From: Ramazzottius varieornatus
Taxonomy: Eukaryota > Tardigrada > Eutardigrada > Parachela > Ramazzottiidae
DNA length: 51,634 bases
Direction of reading: 5' to 3'
NCBI GenBank assembly: GCA_001949185.1
Contig: BDGG01000006.1
Span: 2,070,107 to 2,121,740 of the forward strand
Shown here: in pieces, positions 10,372 through 19,932 of the stretch
Numbering within the stretch: the stretch's first letter is position 1
How the letters are laid out: each line of letters starts with the position of its first letter
Made by a program: the position numbers and the translations under genes
The notes under the pieces: model-generated
The model's input: only the letters and a program-made list of their open reading frames with translations
What the model was told of the DNA's origin: nothing
Databases searched by the model: none

Positions 10372-12270
10372 ATGGACCTGGATGATGAGACGAGTGGAAG
10401 CGACAGTGATGAAGAGGAAGACAGCGCGCAAACCATTGTTGAACCTGACGGGGTAGAAGTGGAAGCTGAGCAGTCTGATACGCTGAGTGACGACGACGAC
10501 GTCTTGTACCAACTGAACGACGTGAGCCCGTTCCTTGCCCGAAATCCCGATATAAAGTGGGAACGCTTTCCTGTAGACAGTGGTAAAACTCGAACTGTCA
10601 ATAAGATGGCCGGTCAGCCTGGCGTTACTCCCAGCGCGAGATCGCGAGTCGTGACGCTCATGGACACGTTCAGCGTTTTCTTCACGCCATAAGTAAAAGA
10701 TCTGATCATCCGGTTCACAAATGAAGAGGGGAAAACGCAGTACGGTGATGGCTGGGTCAAATGGATCCTGTGGTGCTAGATGCTTACTTGGGAATTCTAC
10801 TTCTACAGGGATTGATGAATGACCGTACTGTACCAGTGTGTGAACTGTGGAGTGAAAGCGAAGGAAAAGGAGTTTATCGCGCCTGTATGTCTCGGGAGCG
10901 CTTCACCCAGATTACTTGCAGCCTGCGGTTTGACGACAAACCTTCTCGAGAAGCCCGGGTAGCGACTAACAAGATGGCCTACGTCCAGGAGTTGTTTGAC
11001 TTGTGGAGTAAAGCGCTTCGCGAGAACTACCTTCCCTACGAATTTCTGTGCGTGGACGAACAACTCTTTCCTTTCAAAGGACGGTGCGGCTTCAAGCAAT
11101 ATATTCCGACAGAACCAAGAAGCAAGTACGGCCTGAAACGTTTTCTCCTTTGTTGCTGTAGGACTTCCTACTGCTGCAACATCCAGCTTTACACCGGAAA
11201 GGCTCCTGGTCGAGCGGCTGAGAAGAATTAAGGACAGCGACTGGTTCTTGATCTGGTGGAATATCTGGGAAAACAGTCGGGAAGAAACGTGACCACAGAC
11301 AATTTCTTCACTTCCTTGACGTTGGGAGAAGCTCTTCTCAAGAAAAACATTTCTCTCGTGGGAACAATGCGTAAGAACCGTAAAGAAATTCCTTCCGCCT
11401 TCCTGCCAAGCAAGAGCCGCGCTGCATTTTCCTCCTACTTCGGCCACAAGCCCGATTTCACTCTGGTGTCTTACGCTCCGAAGAAGGGGAAAGCGGTAGT
11501 GCTGTTGAGCTCCAGGCATTTTTCCCAGTAAGTGACGAATGACGTATTTGCAAGCCGTGAAGACGACTGCTCATGTTACACCTGTGACGTAGTGCGCAAC
11601 AGGACCAAACTACGCTTGGTGCAGCTGTTGCTCATGACTTCACGACGAATGCGTTGTGAATCAGTATGACCGCTGCACAGCCGTTTCTCTTTGGTGACGT
11701 CACGATTTATTTTTTAGAGAAGCTGATGAGGAAAGCCCAGAAGAGAAACCTGAGATCGTTACGCACTACAATCGTACGAAAGCCGAAGTGGACATTCTGG
11801 ATCAGCTGAATGGAAACTACAGTGTTCGTCGGAAAACTTGTAGATGGCCAATGGCGCTATTTTACGATATCGTCGACATCTCCGCGTTGAACTCGTACGT
11901 TGTATGGACTGAGCTGAACCCGGACTGGCATGCTAAATCTCTGATCCGACGTCGGAAGTACCTACACGAACTTAGCAGGAACCTCATGGAAAGCCACTTA
12001 CGCCGTCGCTTCACCTCCGCCAGTATTCCATCAGATGTATAGTTGCTGATAAAGATTTCCCTGAAAATTCTGTCAGACGGTAATGCAGAAAGCAATCCTT
12101 CCGTTGCAAGCGGAACCAAGGCACAACAACGCTGCAGATTCTGCCACCATACCACTCAAAAAGAAGCAGGATCAACTGTAGCTTCTGTAAGGTTGCTGTT
12201 TGTTCTGACCACAGAAGTTCTGTTCAAACGGTGGTCTGTGTCGTATGCGCGAAGACGCAGAATTTACTGA
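10372..12270 (+). pseudogene. piggyBac-like transposase, decayed
   Basis: It begins with an acidic N-terminus (MDLDDETSGSDSDEEE). The DDE core follows: CELWSESEGKGVY..FTQITCSLRFDD, then FLCVDEQLFPFKGRCG with the first Asp, NVTTDNFFTS with the second, and KAEVDILDQLNGNY with the third. A C-terminal cysteine-rich finger (RCRFCHHTT, INCSFCKVAVCSDH, VVCVVCAKT) lies at 12133-12265. An intron at 11528-11717 has good ends (CA|GTAAGT, TTTTTAG). Disabling lesions are a TAA at 10690, a frame change near 10760, a TAA at 11229, a stop at about 12040, and a frame change inside the finger near 12165. All three catalytic Asp are still readable, so decay is relatively recent. No TIR or TTAA target pair was identified. 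Confidence 0.85.
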
Positions 12271-12391
12271 AATAAACTTTGAAAGATGTGTTTCGCTAAG
12301 TTGAGAGCTTTTCACATGTTGAAGCAATGGTAACACGCGCCACTTGATACGGGATGTGTGCTACTGGATGTTTCAAGTCCCACCCCTGCTT

Positions 12392-12892
12392 TCAGCCAAT
12401 CAAATTCGTGTACTCACAAAGAGAACGATCGTATTTTGCAAACACGAAAAGCTTAGTGCTGTAAGTGCTAAACAGCGACAAGCACGGGCATCTCTCCACG
12501 AGGAAAATTCCACCTGCAACACTGCACACGGCAGTCTTCTGACCACAGCACCACATGATAAAAAGCGTACCTGGTGGACCTATGTCGCCTTCAGTACATA
12601 TAGAGTAAGGAATAGAAGCTGGATAAATGTCGTTGGAACTGGAAGAACGATGAGATGAAGAAAATCTGTGTAGGGCTGATGAGCTGGCTTTTCCGTCGGT
12701 TCTTCGCTTGAAGTCTCGAAACCTGTAAATCTGTCCAGCGACAGATTTGTCGACCACAGCACCACAGGGCACTTTCGTACCTGGTAATCTGCCGCGGCCT
12801 TCGGGAGATTCACAAAATGCTGCTGCGAGTAGAGGAAGGCGAAATAGAACGCGAAGGAAGTCCATGTCAAGCAGGAGATAAAACTGATCCAA
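12392..12892 (-). CDS. Possible small secreted protein ORF
   Basis: An open frame of up to 166 residues. An internal Met near 12865 starts a signal-peptide-like stretch (MDFLRVLFRLPLLAAAFC). A Ser-rich segment and two Cys-containing stretches follow. The DNA word TGTGGTGCTGTGGTC occurs twice (about 12550 and 12755), hinting at an internal duplication or at exons. Family unrecognised, and the true exon structure is unknown. It could be a chance ORF. Confidence 0.25.
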   Translation of the reverse strand: MDQFYLLLDMDFLRVLFRLPLLAAAFCESPEGRGRLPGTKVPCGAVVDKSVAGQIYRFRDFKRRTDGKASSSALHRFSSSHRSSSSNDIYPASIPYSICTEGDIGPPGTLFIMWCCGQKTAVCSVAGGIFLVERCPCLSLFSTYSTKLFVFAKYDRSLCEYTNLIG

Positions 12893-13223
12893 TTAATGGT
12901 CCAAAGTATTGTAAAGTGTGTTTAGTGGTAAGCAAAGTAATTGTATCAACTGTATGTTTCAGTTCCACCCTATCTCAAGTGAAAATGTTACAGAGCGCTC
13001 GCAAAATGACGGAAAATAGCCTGACGGGACGCCGGAGTAAAAACTCTGGCCACAGGATGGACGAAGGATCGCCTTCGGGTACTTCTTCCTGCTCCTTCTC
13101 CTGGCGGACAAATCTTTAGTGTTCTGCATATTGTGGTTCAACCTAGAGGATGCAGTTTTCGTGGTTGTTTCTGGGTTTTTCCAACTTTGAATAGGCTGAA
13201 TTTGAATACTTTTGTTTTTATAG

Positions 13224-13427
13224 AATCTTGTTCCTGATGACGTCGGTTACCGGGATCTTCAATGTTCGAATCTTGGAGCAATAAAACATCATCATCAGCA
13301 TCCTGAAATCCCGTTTGAGAACCTCACGAACGATGAACTTTCCCCGTAAGATATTTACGGAAAAGAATTTTGCAAACGTGTTTGTGTACTACGCCATCAA
13401 ACCAGCAATCGTTCCTTCGGAATCGAA
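13224..13427 (+). CDS. Isolated exon-like open stretch
   Basis: An open frame bounded by a good acceptor (TTGTTTTTATAG|AATCTT) and donor (TCGAA|GTAAGT). It starts NLVPDDVGYRDLQCSNLGA and ends with FANVFVYYAIKPAIVPSES. It has no ATG near its beginning, as expected of an internal exon. No partner exons could be placed on either side, so it may belong to a degraded gene. The surrounding 12893-13223 and 13428-13955 contain nothing else I can support. Confidence 0.3.
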
Positions 13428-13955
13428 GTAAGTTTGTATAGACCTTCCTGTAAATCTGCAAGGAGTGGAGGCGTGGCCTTTTCAGTCTGCTGGTCTTTAC
13501 AGTGCGGAGAAAAACCGTTGAATCGCTTTTTCACCATGCGATCGAGAGCAGTTTAGATTTTGGGTCCCTGGAAAAACTAGACATCGGGTGTGGACCTTGT
13601 TGTTTTGTTGACATAAAAATTAATAACACGCTGCTTCGACAACCAAAAGAGTCCTGAGATCAGAGTGAGAAAAGACGGTGGTACAAGCAATTTTCAGAGC
13701 GGCAGGGAGCCAACCGAACTTCTGCCAGACTGTACTTTAACGTCGACGATGTTACGATGCCGTCCCGGGTTGCTAACTGCCAAGTTCTTCTGTCCACTTA
13801 TGCTGAGATATACGGTATTGCGTAATGAATTTGTTGGCCAAAACAGAGTAGGAGATTGGTGAAACGCCACCGGCATGTCCCTTTATTTCTTTAGTTTTTA
13901 CGGACTCCCGGGTTGACTGTGATAGTCATTCTTTCGCCCACCAACCAGTTACTCG

Positions 13956-14411
13956 ATGGCTCTCGCATTTTCCTTGTGGCCTCTATCGTCCGTTTTGGTT
14001 TTTCTCTGCCTACAGAGCAGTGATGGACAGGTCGCGAAACCCATAATAGTCTCCGCTACTGCATTGTCAGATGGTCAGCGATACATGCCAGCGGGTTCCA
14101 TCCTCGCGACGTTGACCGTTACCGGCGGAACTCCACCCCTCATCTTTGTCGATCCCAGTGCCGACAGGTATCCTCCTGACTCGGTGTTCATGCTTGTCTT
14201 ATCGTACGGAGTTCAAGCAAGCCGAGACGCATTTTTTGTTTTCCTTCACAGGTTCTTTAAAGTCCTGAAAGCCACACCGAGTACAACCGGGAACCAGGCG
14301 TGGATCATAAACCGAGTCCCATTCGGCCTTGGGAAGTATATTGTACCTGTCACCGCCACCGACAGTAAAGGCTTGACAGGAACTCAAACCACTGAGATTA
14401 CGATCGTATGA
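13956..14411 (+). CDS. Secreted single-cadherin-like-domain protein (two exons)
   Basis: Exons are 13956-14167 and 14252-14411. The 84-bp intron (ACAG|GTATCC ... TTCCTTCACAG) stays open when read through, but splicing gives a cleaner 123-residue protein. Residues 1-25 are a signal peptide (MALAFSLWPLSSVLVFLCLQ). The remainder is one beta-rich domain, with an early strand IIVSATALSDG and a closing strand pair GKYIVPVTATDSKG..TTEITIV. That closing pair resembles the end of a cadherin repeat (V.A.D..G...T..I.I). There is no transmembrane helix or second repeat, so it would be a soluble secreted domain. The classical calcium motifs (DxNDN, LDRE) are not visible, so the cadherin assignment is tentative. 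AATAAA lies at 14601. Confidence 0.6.
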   Translation: MALAFSLWPLSSVLVFLCLQSSDGQVAKPIIVSATALSDGQRYMPAGSILATLTVTGGTPPLIFVDPSADRYPPDSVFMLVLSYGVQASRDAFFVFLHRFFKVLKATPSTTGNQAWIINRVPFGLGKYIVPVTATDSKGLTGTQTTEITIV

Positions 14412-14600
14412 CTTTCGGGAATAGAACTGATCGAAAGACTTGCTCAAATGTTATCACAGTGATGATCAAGAACTTGCTTCGGAAAATCTTAAAACAGTAG
14501 GATGGGAAAGGATAAACGATCGATCTAAACGCCCATTTTCAACCATAAAAACAAACTAGAGTGGTCAAACCAATGAGTACGTGTGAAAAACGGATAAAAC

Positions 14601-14606
14601 AATAAA
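14601..14606 (+). terminator. Poly(A) signal AATAAA
   Basis: It lies 190 bp after the stop of the cadherin-like gene and just before the convergent end of the FARP remnant (stop at 14645). The two transcripts are tail to tail. Confidence 0.45.
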
Positions 14607-14644
14607 CCCTAAATTGAAACCTTGAGAGACAGCCTGGTCGTTCA

Positions 14645-16650
14645 TCATACATGCATTCTATTGCCAGTCAAACCGGCACAGTCGTCATTCTGGTCTGAGT
14701 TGGTTACCACATTCAAAACATCCATCCACCTGAAACCAAGTCCAAGGGTGGACTTAATGTAAAAATGCGCGTCAGAACGAGGTTACTATTCAAGTACCTG
14801 TTGAAAGTGTATTCGTTCTCCGTGCGACAGAAATATGTGTGGGATTTGAAGTGAAACTTGAATACGTGGTCCTTGAGTATAGTATCTTCAACCGACACGG
14901 TAGCTAATTAGCGGTAGACTGGCCAGCGGTGCGCTTTCCTGATAGTTCTTGAAGAAGTACATGCAGAAGTTGAAGAAGACCACCCACAGCTTCGGCCAGC
15001 CGTCGCTACTCTTGAAATTCCACAACAGGAAACCGCACAGCTGATACTGCAAAGACCAACAACCCTTAAGTCACTTCAGAATATGCAAGTAATGCGAAGT
15101 CAAGTGAACCTGGAACGACTTTGAGAGTTACGGTGCCAGCAGACGTGAAGGGTGGTGTTTCACGGTGTTGTCATCTGGCTCTTTTCGGAAGGGGATTTGG
15201 TCCGTAGAGTATCGCTGTCACCGATAGTGCCGGTAGGATGAGCAGAAGACCTAAATGCATTGTGCTGTATTGCAGGACTTTATCGTAGGCAGGACGTTCC
15301 GATTGGTCAATGGCGGTTTGCAGGTCGTGAAGGCACTTGGACTTTTGTTCTACCGAAGTACCATTGCGATCAGGAACGTGAGGAGATGGTAAGTCAATCA
15401 ACCAAAACAAAGGCGGAGTTTGATAAACTTGATTGAAGGCACTCTCTGAATCACTTCACAGACCCTTATTGAGAAGAAGGTCCTCCGAACGCTTTTCCAT
15501 CGTTCCGTACAACTTTCTACAAAGCTCAGGGGTTACTAATCTATCCCATGCTTCATACCACAACCTTTCTAAATCCTGCTGCGTATTCGGACACCTCTTT
15601 CCGGTATATCGCCAAATGATATTCCAAACATTCTCGATGGGATTTATATCTGGAGATAACGATGGCCACGTAAGAACGGACAATCGACACTTTTTGAGGT
15701 AGGCTTGGACTAGCCCGGCTTTGTGAGACGGTGGGTGATCGTGCATCTAACTGACTCGCTTCTTCATTCTGCGGCGTTCCCTGATCTTCCGCATTACTTT
15801 CCGGGCAAGCAGCACCGAGTAACTGAAGTGGCGGATGGATCCGTCAACAATGAAAAACGATAGCGGTCCGTCCCGAGTAATCGCTCCGTGACACACAACG
15901 CTGAAGCGTCCACGTCACTGACCCTGTGGCCTCGACTTATTCTTGACTATATTACAGTGAATGCGAAAACGCAAAATCTTGTTGAGATAATTGAGGTCAG
16001 TATTGAGGTTAGGCTATTAGGCACTTATAACATGTAATAGTCTAACACTAATGTAATAGATATGGATAGAGGCAGTGACAGAGGTAGCTATGGATATCAC
16101 AGAAGCGATCACATGAACTGAAAAGTCAGTAAGACTCCCGGTATCACAAAGGGACACCTGTTACGCCTGAAACAGCTGACTGAACCGGAAACGTTGATCA
16201 AGGCTTTTGCTTGCCGTGACGTCACGTTATACAGTCGTTTTTGGTTGATTGATTTGCCATGTTCTCACGTTCCTGATCGCAATGGTACAACACAAAAGGT
16301 TGAGCAACCGAAAATCTATTCGCCATGACGATGGATTTTTTGGACGACCTGGCAGCTATCAGCCCTATGAAGGCCCAACTCCTCCATAGATCGCAAAGTA
16401 AAAGTCCATGCCGTGCTTGGGTCCTGTACTGTCTTCGATCATCATGCCACGGACACCGAGTCGTCCCTGGACCTTGAAATGAACCTTAGAGGTGGCGACA
16501 TGGTTGCAGCAGAGCAAGAAAAAACGGCAAATGCGAGAGACAAAAAAGTAACTGTTGAAGAAAGTACGATAAGAAAATCGAAACTGAACAAATCCAAGTG
16601 TTTTCATCGACCTGCATACAAGCCAAACCGCTGGTCGTTGTATACCAGGT
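14645..16650 (-). pseudogene. FARP-like (FERM/RhoGEF/PH protein) 3' end, disrupted
   Basis: Minus-strand exons match the C-terminal part of FARP1/2 RhoGEFs in order. 16650-16612 and 16484-~16340 encode the end of the first PH domain (VHFKVQGRLGVRGMMIED ... AARSSKK). ~15345-15110 encodes KCLHDLQTAIDQ and, further on, NTTLHVCWHRNSQSRS. 15046-14798 encodes the second PH domain (YQLCGFLLWNFKSSDGWPKL ... HVFKFHFKSHTYF). 14729-14645 encodes RWMDVLNVV and the C-terminus ending RMHV. Exon borders carry good splice sites. Lesions are an apparent AC dinucleotide loss near 14900 shifting frame inside the second PH domain, an extra A near 15160, a frame break near 16370, and a Tc1 insertion at 15361-16285. 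The upstream part of the gene is absent beyond the transposon that starts at 16651. Confidence 0.75.
15361..16285 (-). mobile_element. Tc1/mariner-type transposon with dead transposase
   Basis: TIRs of about 50 bp (CCATTGCGATCAGGAACGTG at the left, its inverted copy ending at 16285) are flanked by TA on both sides (15359-15360, 16286-16287), giving a 925-bp element. The minus strand encodes the 3' half of a Tc1 transposase: ITRDGPLSFFIVDGS, then MHDHPPSHKAG with the second catalytic Asp, then WPSLSPDINPIENVWNIIW. An in-frame TAG directly precedes MHDHPP, and the N-terminal DNA-binding half is missing. It sits inside the FARP remnant. Confidence 0.85.
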
Positions 16651-17661
16651 ATGTATATGGTGAGCCGGGCGAGTCAAAAGTCCACACTACTTTCACCGCG
16701 GGTACATGCGCGGATAAACTCCATGCGAGCTGAAACACTTTTTTCGCGCATCCATCCGCGGACTGTGACAAGAGTTTCACCGCGGGTGTACGCGCGGATA
16801 AACCCCTTTTTCCGCGCATGGATGCGCGGAGCAATTCTTGTCATAGTCTGCGGATGGATGCGCGATGAAACTGACTTTATCCGCGGGTGCGCGGAGATGT
16901 ATTACTCCGCGGGCAAAAGTATTGTACGGAATCGGCGGTTCAGTGTATAGAATTTGCGGCTTTCGGCTATACAGGACCGCGAGTCGGAGAACGGAGTGGT
17001 CTAGCGATATCAGTACGGATCCGTTACAACATGCAAAGGCGGACCCTGCGGAAAAAAACACCAGCTTTGCAGTGGTAACTTTTTCGCTGTTTTATCAAAT
17101 CATTTCCAAATTTTCCTCAGCGTCTTCCTTCAGACAGTCCATCCTTCTTCCATGGATTTCAGGAGGCCTTATCCAGCGCAGACACGCACATGAAGACACG
17201 CACCTGCGTGCGCAGAGGATAGCCACGATAGTCCCACTCACTTGCTGTATATACACCTCAACCGAAAGACAGAGACAGAGCAAAGACTGGTAAGTGAAGA
17301 CTTACCTTCCCTAAATGCCAGAAAACACTCAAGCGGCGTACGGAGACGCTCTGCAAAGAAGCACAGCATGGAACAGTACAAGAAGAAGTGGCGGGAGCCT
17401 GCAGGCCAGAATATTATCTTCTCGGGCTGGGCTTTTCATATTGCGGATGATGGAGCGCTTGGCGTAGTCCAGACGCTTCTTTCTGAGTTGCTGGGCTTGT
17501 TCTCGTGAACCGGAACGTCCCAGTACGTTTCAGATCCTACATACAGCATGGCCGAACTTTAGCTGAAAGCTAGAAGAAAACCAAAATCAGGAGCGAGAAG
17601 GCTCGGCTGGCGAAATCACAATTTCGGAAAATTAGTTTTCATTTTGCTGCAAGTAGGGGTA

Positions 17662-18068
17662 CACGCACTACAAGGTATTACGGGCCAGGCGGAAAAGACG
17701 GCAAATTTACAATTTGTATGGAAGTCAGAAACAGAAATCGCACAAATGACGTAACGTAGTAGAATTCAACCGTAGAAAATTGTCATGGACAGTGGCCATC
17801 AGCTGATCAGCTGTTTTACTCTGACGCTTCTATGCTGCTGTCGACTTTCTCCCGGAATAGTTTGAACTGTCGAAGGTATGATGAAGATCTGATTGCCATA
17901 ACATTAATATGACAAGCTTTAGCTCCTCGGCCCAATATCCAGCACGCACGTACAGCAGTGCAGCCTTCGATGTGGTTTTTACCTGAAGCAAGAATCACCT
18001 GCCCGTGCCGCTGTACAAAAAGGCATGGTCCGTAATTTTTACTGGCCCGTAATATCTCGTGGTGCGTG
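17662..18068. mobile_element. TIR element, family M1 (long form), nested
   Basis: A 407-bp element with tips CACGCAC..GTGCGTG flanked by TA at 17660-17661 and 18069-18070. It shares AATTCAACCGTAGAAAA and GTACAGCAGTGCAGCC with the long copy at 26053. It is inserted within the 2.7-kb integrase-type transposon, so it is the younger insertion. Confidence 0.8.
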
Positions 18069-18196
18069 TACGGTACAACAGTAGTGTGTACAGCCGTATG
18101 GTCGTACGCTATGCATTCAAGTATGGGCCGTGTACGACGTCATCGATTTTAGCCTATCTGGTTCGCACCTAATATCGGGTGGTAGAAGGATTGGCA

Positions 18197-19022
18197 CTAC
18201 CTCGATGGTACTCCGTGTACGGCAATGGCTGACTGGAACAGACTGAGGATCGTTGATGCGCGGTTGTTCGTAGTACAGTACAGATAAGCTATCAGTCGAG
18301 AAAACCCATCGATTCCACCAGGAATTACAAAACCCCAGGTTATCAGCTTATGGTTCGAGTCGATATGCCACAGTGCGTTGGGTCCTGCGATTCTGTAAAC
18401 AGGGCGGGGTATGATGCTTCCAAAGCGACGGACAGCCCCAGATGGATCAGCTCGACGAATCGAGTCGCTGATACGAGATCGCTTCACACGAAGTCCCAGG
18501 CTACGTAGCGCACCAGAAATGATGACACTGCCAGCACCCTGCTGACCTGCAACAATCTCTCCTACCGTAGCGTCTAGATTTTCGTCCGTGATGTTCGCGT
18601 AGGAGTAAGGATCTCTGAAGGCTAGTTCAGTTCGGCGTCGTTGAAGGGTTGACTTGGAGATTCCCAGGAGGTTCTGAATGCTAGTACACTTCAAGCCTTC
18701 TCTTCGAAGGTACGTCAGTACAGCATCGTCTACGGTCTTCTGCGGCGCGGCCCTTGGCACCGTTCACTTCCACCGGATGATTCACTTCATCTGGGAAAGC
18801 TTGGAGAACACTTTCGACGCGGGCGAGAAGCTCTCGAGCCCGCTCCGCTATACCTTCAGCCACACTCGGGTCAACGTTGAGCTGGATGACGGGAACGATT
18901 TCACCGATCCGCTGTAATCGATCAACCTCGAGCAGTAGCCTATCTTTATCATGACCAGACGTCGTTAATACCAGCACTGTCCTGTCAATCAGTTCGAATA
19001 AAACACGCGAAACGTGGCTCAC
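18197..19022 (-). pseudogene. Integrase-core (DDE) transposase, frameshifted and truncated
   Basis: 19022-~18755 carries an N-terminal helical region (MSHVSRVLFELIDRTVLVLT). After one frame change near 18755 the protein continues at 18760-18197. There it has a helix-turn-helix-like segment ([20 protein letters not shown]), the conserved PDPSG-type linker, and the catalytic-domain signature [27 protein letters not shown]. These match the integrase-core proteins widespread in invertebrate genomes. The expected second Asp block (RSDKGGEN type) is missing: the frame ends at GVPSR followed by TAG, although CGAG|GTAGTG there could instead be a donor. Between the ORF and the left TIR lie the nested M1 copy and degraded sequence, so the copy is not functional. 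Confidence 0.75.
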
Positions 19023-19356
19023 ATTTTGCGTAGCCGGACTGTAAAGCGGCGCAGCAGTTCTAATTCTGTTATCTTCTGCCGCTGAATTTCAGCGCGGTCC
19101 GAAGGACAGCATCCGTCTTCCCGCAAAATTAGCAGCTTGCGTCTCGAGTCGCGGTAGGGCGTACCGAACCGCAGATTCCGTACAACACTTCTGCGCGCGG
19201 AGTAATACATTTCTCCGCGCATCCACCCGCGGATAAAGTCAGTTTCTCCGCGCATACACCCGAGGACTGAGCCAAACCGCGCGTGCATGCGCGGTAAAAG
19301 TACTGTGGACTTTTACTCGTCCGGCTCACCATATATGCATATATATCCATATAAAC

Positions 19357-19400
19357 TTCACAATTCGGGCGGGCCAATTTTCTCATCATAATTCGGGCGG
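19357..19400. repeat. Fragment of M3 terminal repeat
   Basis: Two AATTCGGGCGG words separated by GCCAATTTTCTCATCAT match the double AATTCGGGCG block in the left TIR of the M3 copy at 36643. No partner arm was found nearby. The remainder of 19401-19932 holds no feature I can support. Confidence 0.45.
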
Positions 19401-19932
19401 CGTGAAAAGTTGACACGTTATTTACTATGCTGTATTGATTGATAATCGTACATCGGCCGTTCGCAAAAGAGCTTATTTACCGGAATAGTTATTCAGCTGT
19501 ATAGCACGGTAATACCGGTAGTGTGGAAGCATGGTCTAAAACCTGGTTGGAGTGACGGCCGAGGTAATCAGACATGCCCACGAACATTTGATGACGTCAG
19601 AATTTTACTGAAAAATGAATTGTGAAACCATGGCAAAATAACAGGAAGAGAATAAGATGGAATGAGGCACATCAAGTGGATGATGTGGTACCGTGGATTC
19701 CATCTTTAGGGTTTTAGTCTTCTTCACCTTTGCCACTTCGAATTTCGGAAGTTTTTCTACTCGAGAGCGACGCTTAGAATAAAAATAAAGGCGGCATTTG
19801 TAGAAAAACTGAGCAACTTCGGAAATTATGGCTGAAAGACCACAGCTAAAATCCAGAGAGCCAAAGTTCTTTTCTTGTCAGTTTATCAGGAGACTTTCCG
19901 AAAGGGAAGAGTTGAACACAGCGACCGTAGGG

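Larger units (their letters stand above)
16651..19340. mobile_element. 2.7-kb DNA transposon with GC-rich subterminal inverted repeats and integrase-type transposase
   Basis: The sequence at 16651-16950 (ATGTATATGGTGAGCCGG ..., CACCGCGGGT, TATCCGCGGGTG, TTGTACGGAATC) recurs inverted at about 19145-19340, giving TIRs of roughly 190-300 bp. They are rich in a short motif of the type CCGCGGATAAA / GCGCATCCA, repeated several times in the left arm. Inside, on the minus strand, is the DDE ORF at 18197-19022. An M1 element (17662-18068) is nested in it. The element begins exactly where the FARP exon at 16612-16650 stops being readable. A target duplication was not resolved because both tips are AT-rich. 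Confidence 0.75.
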
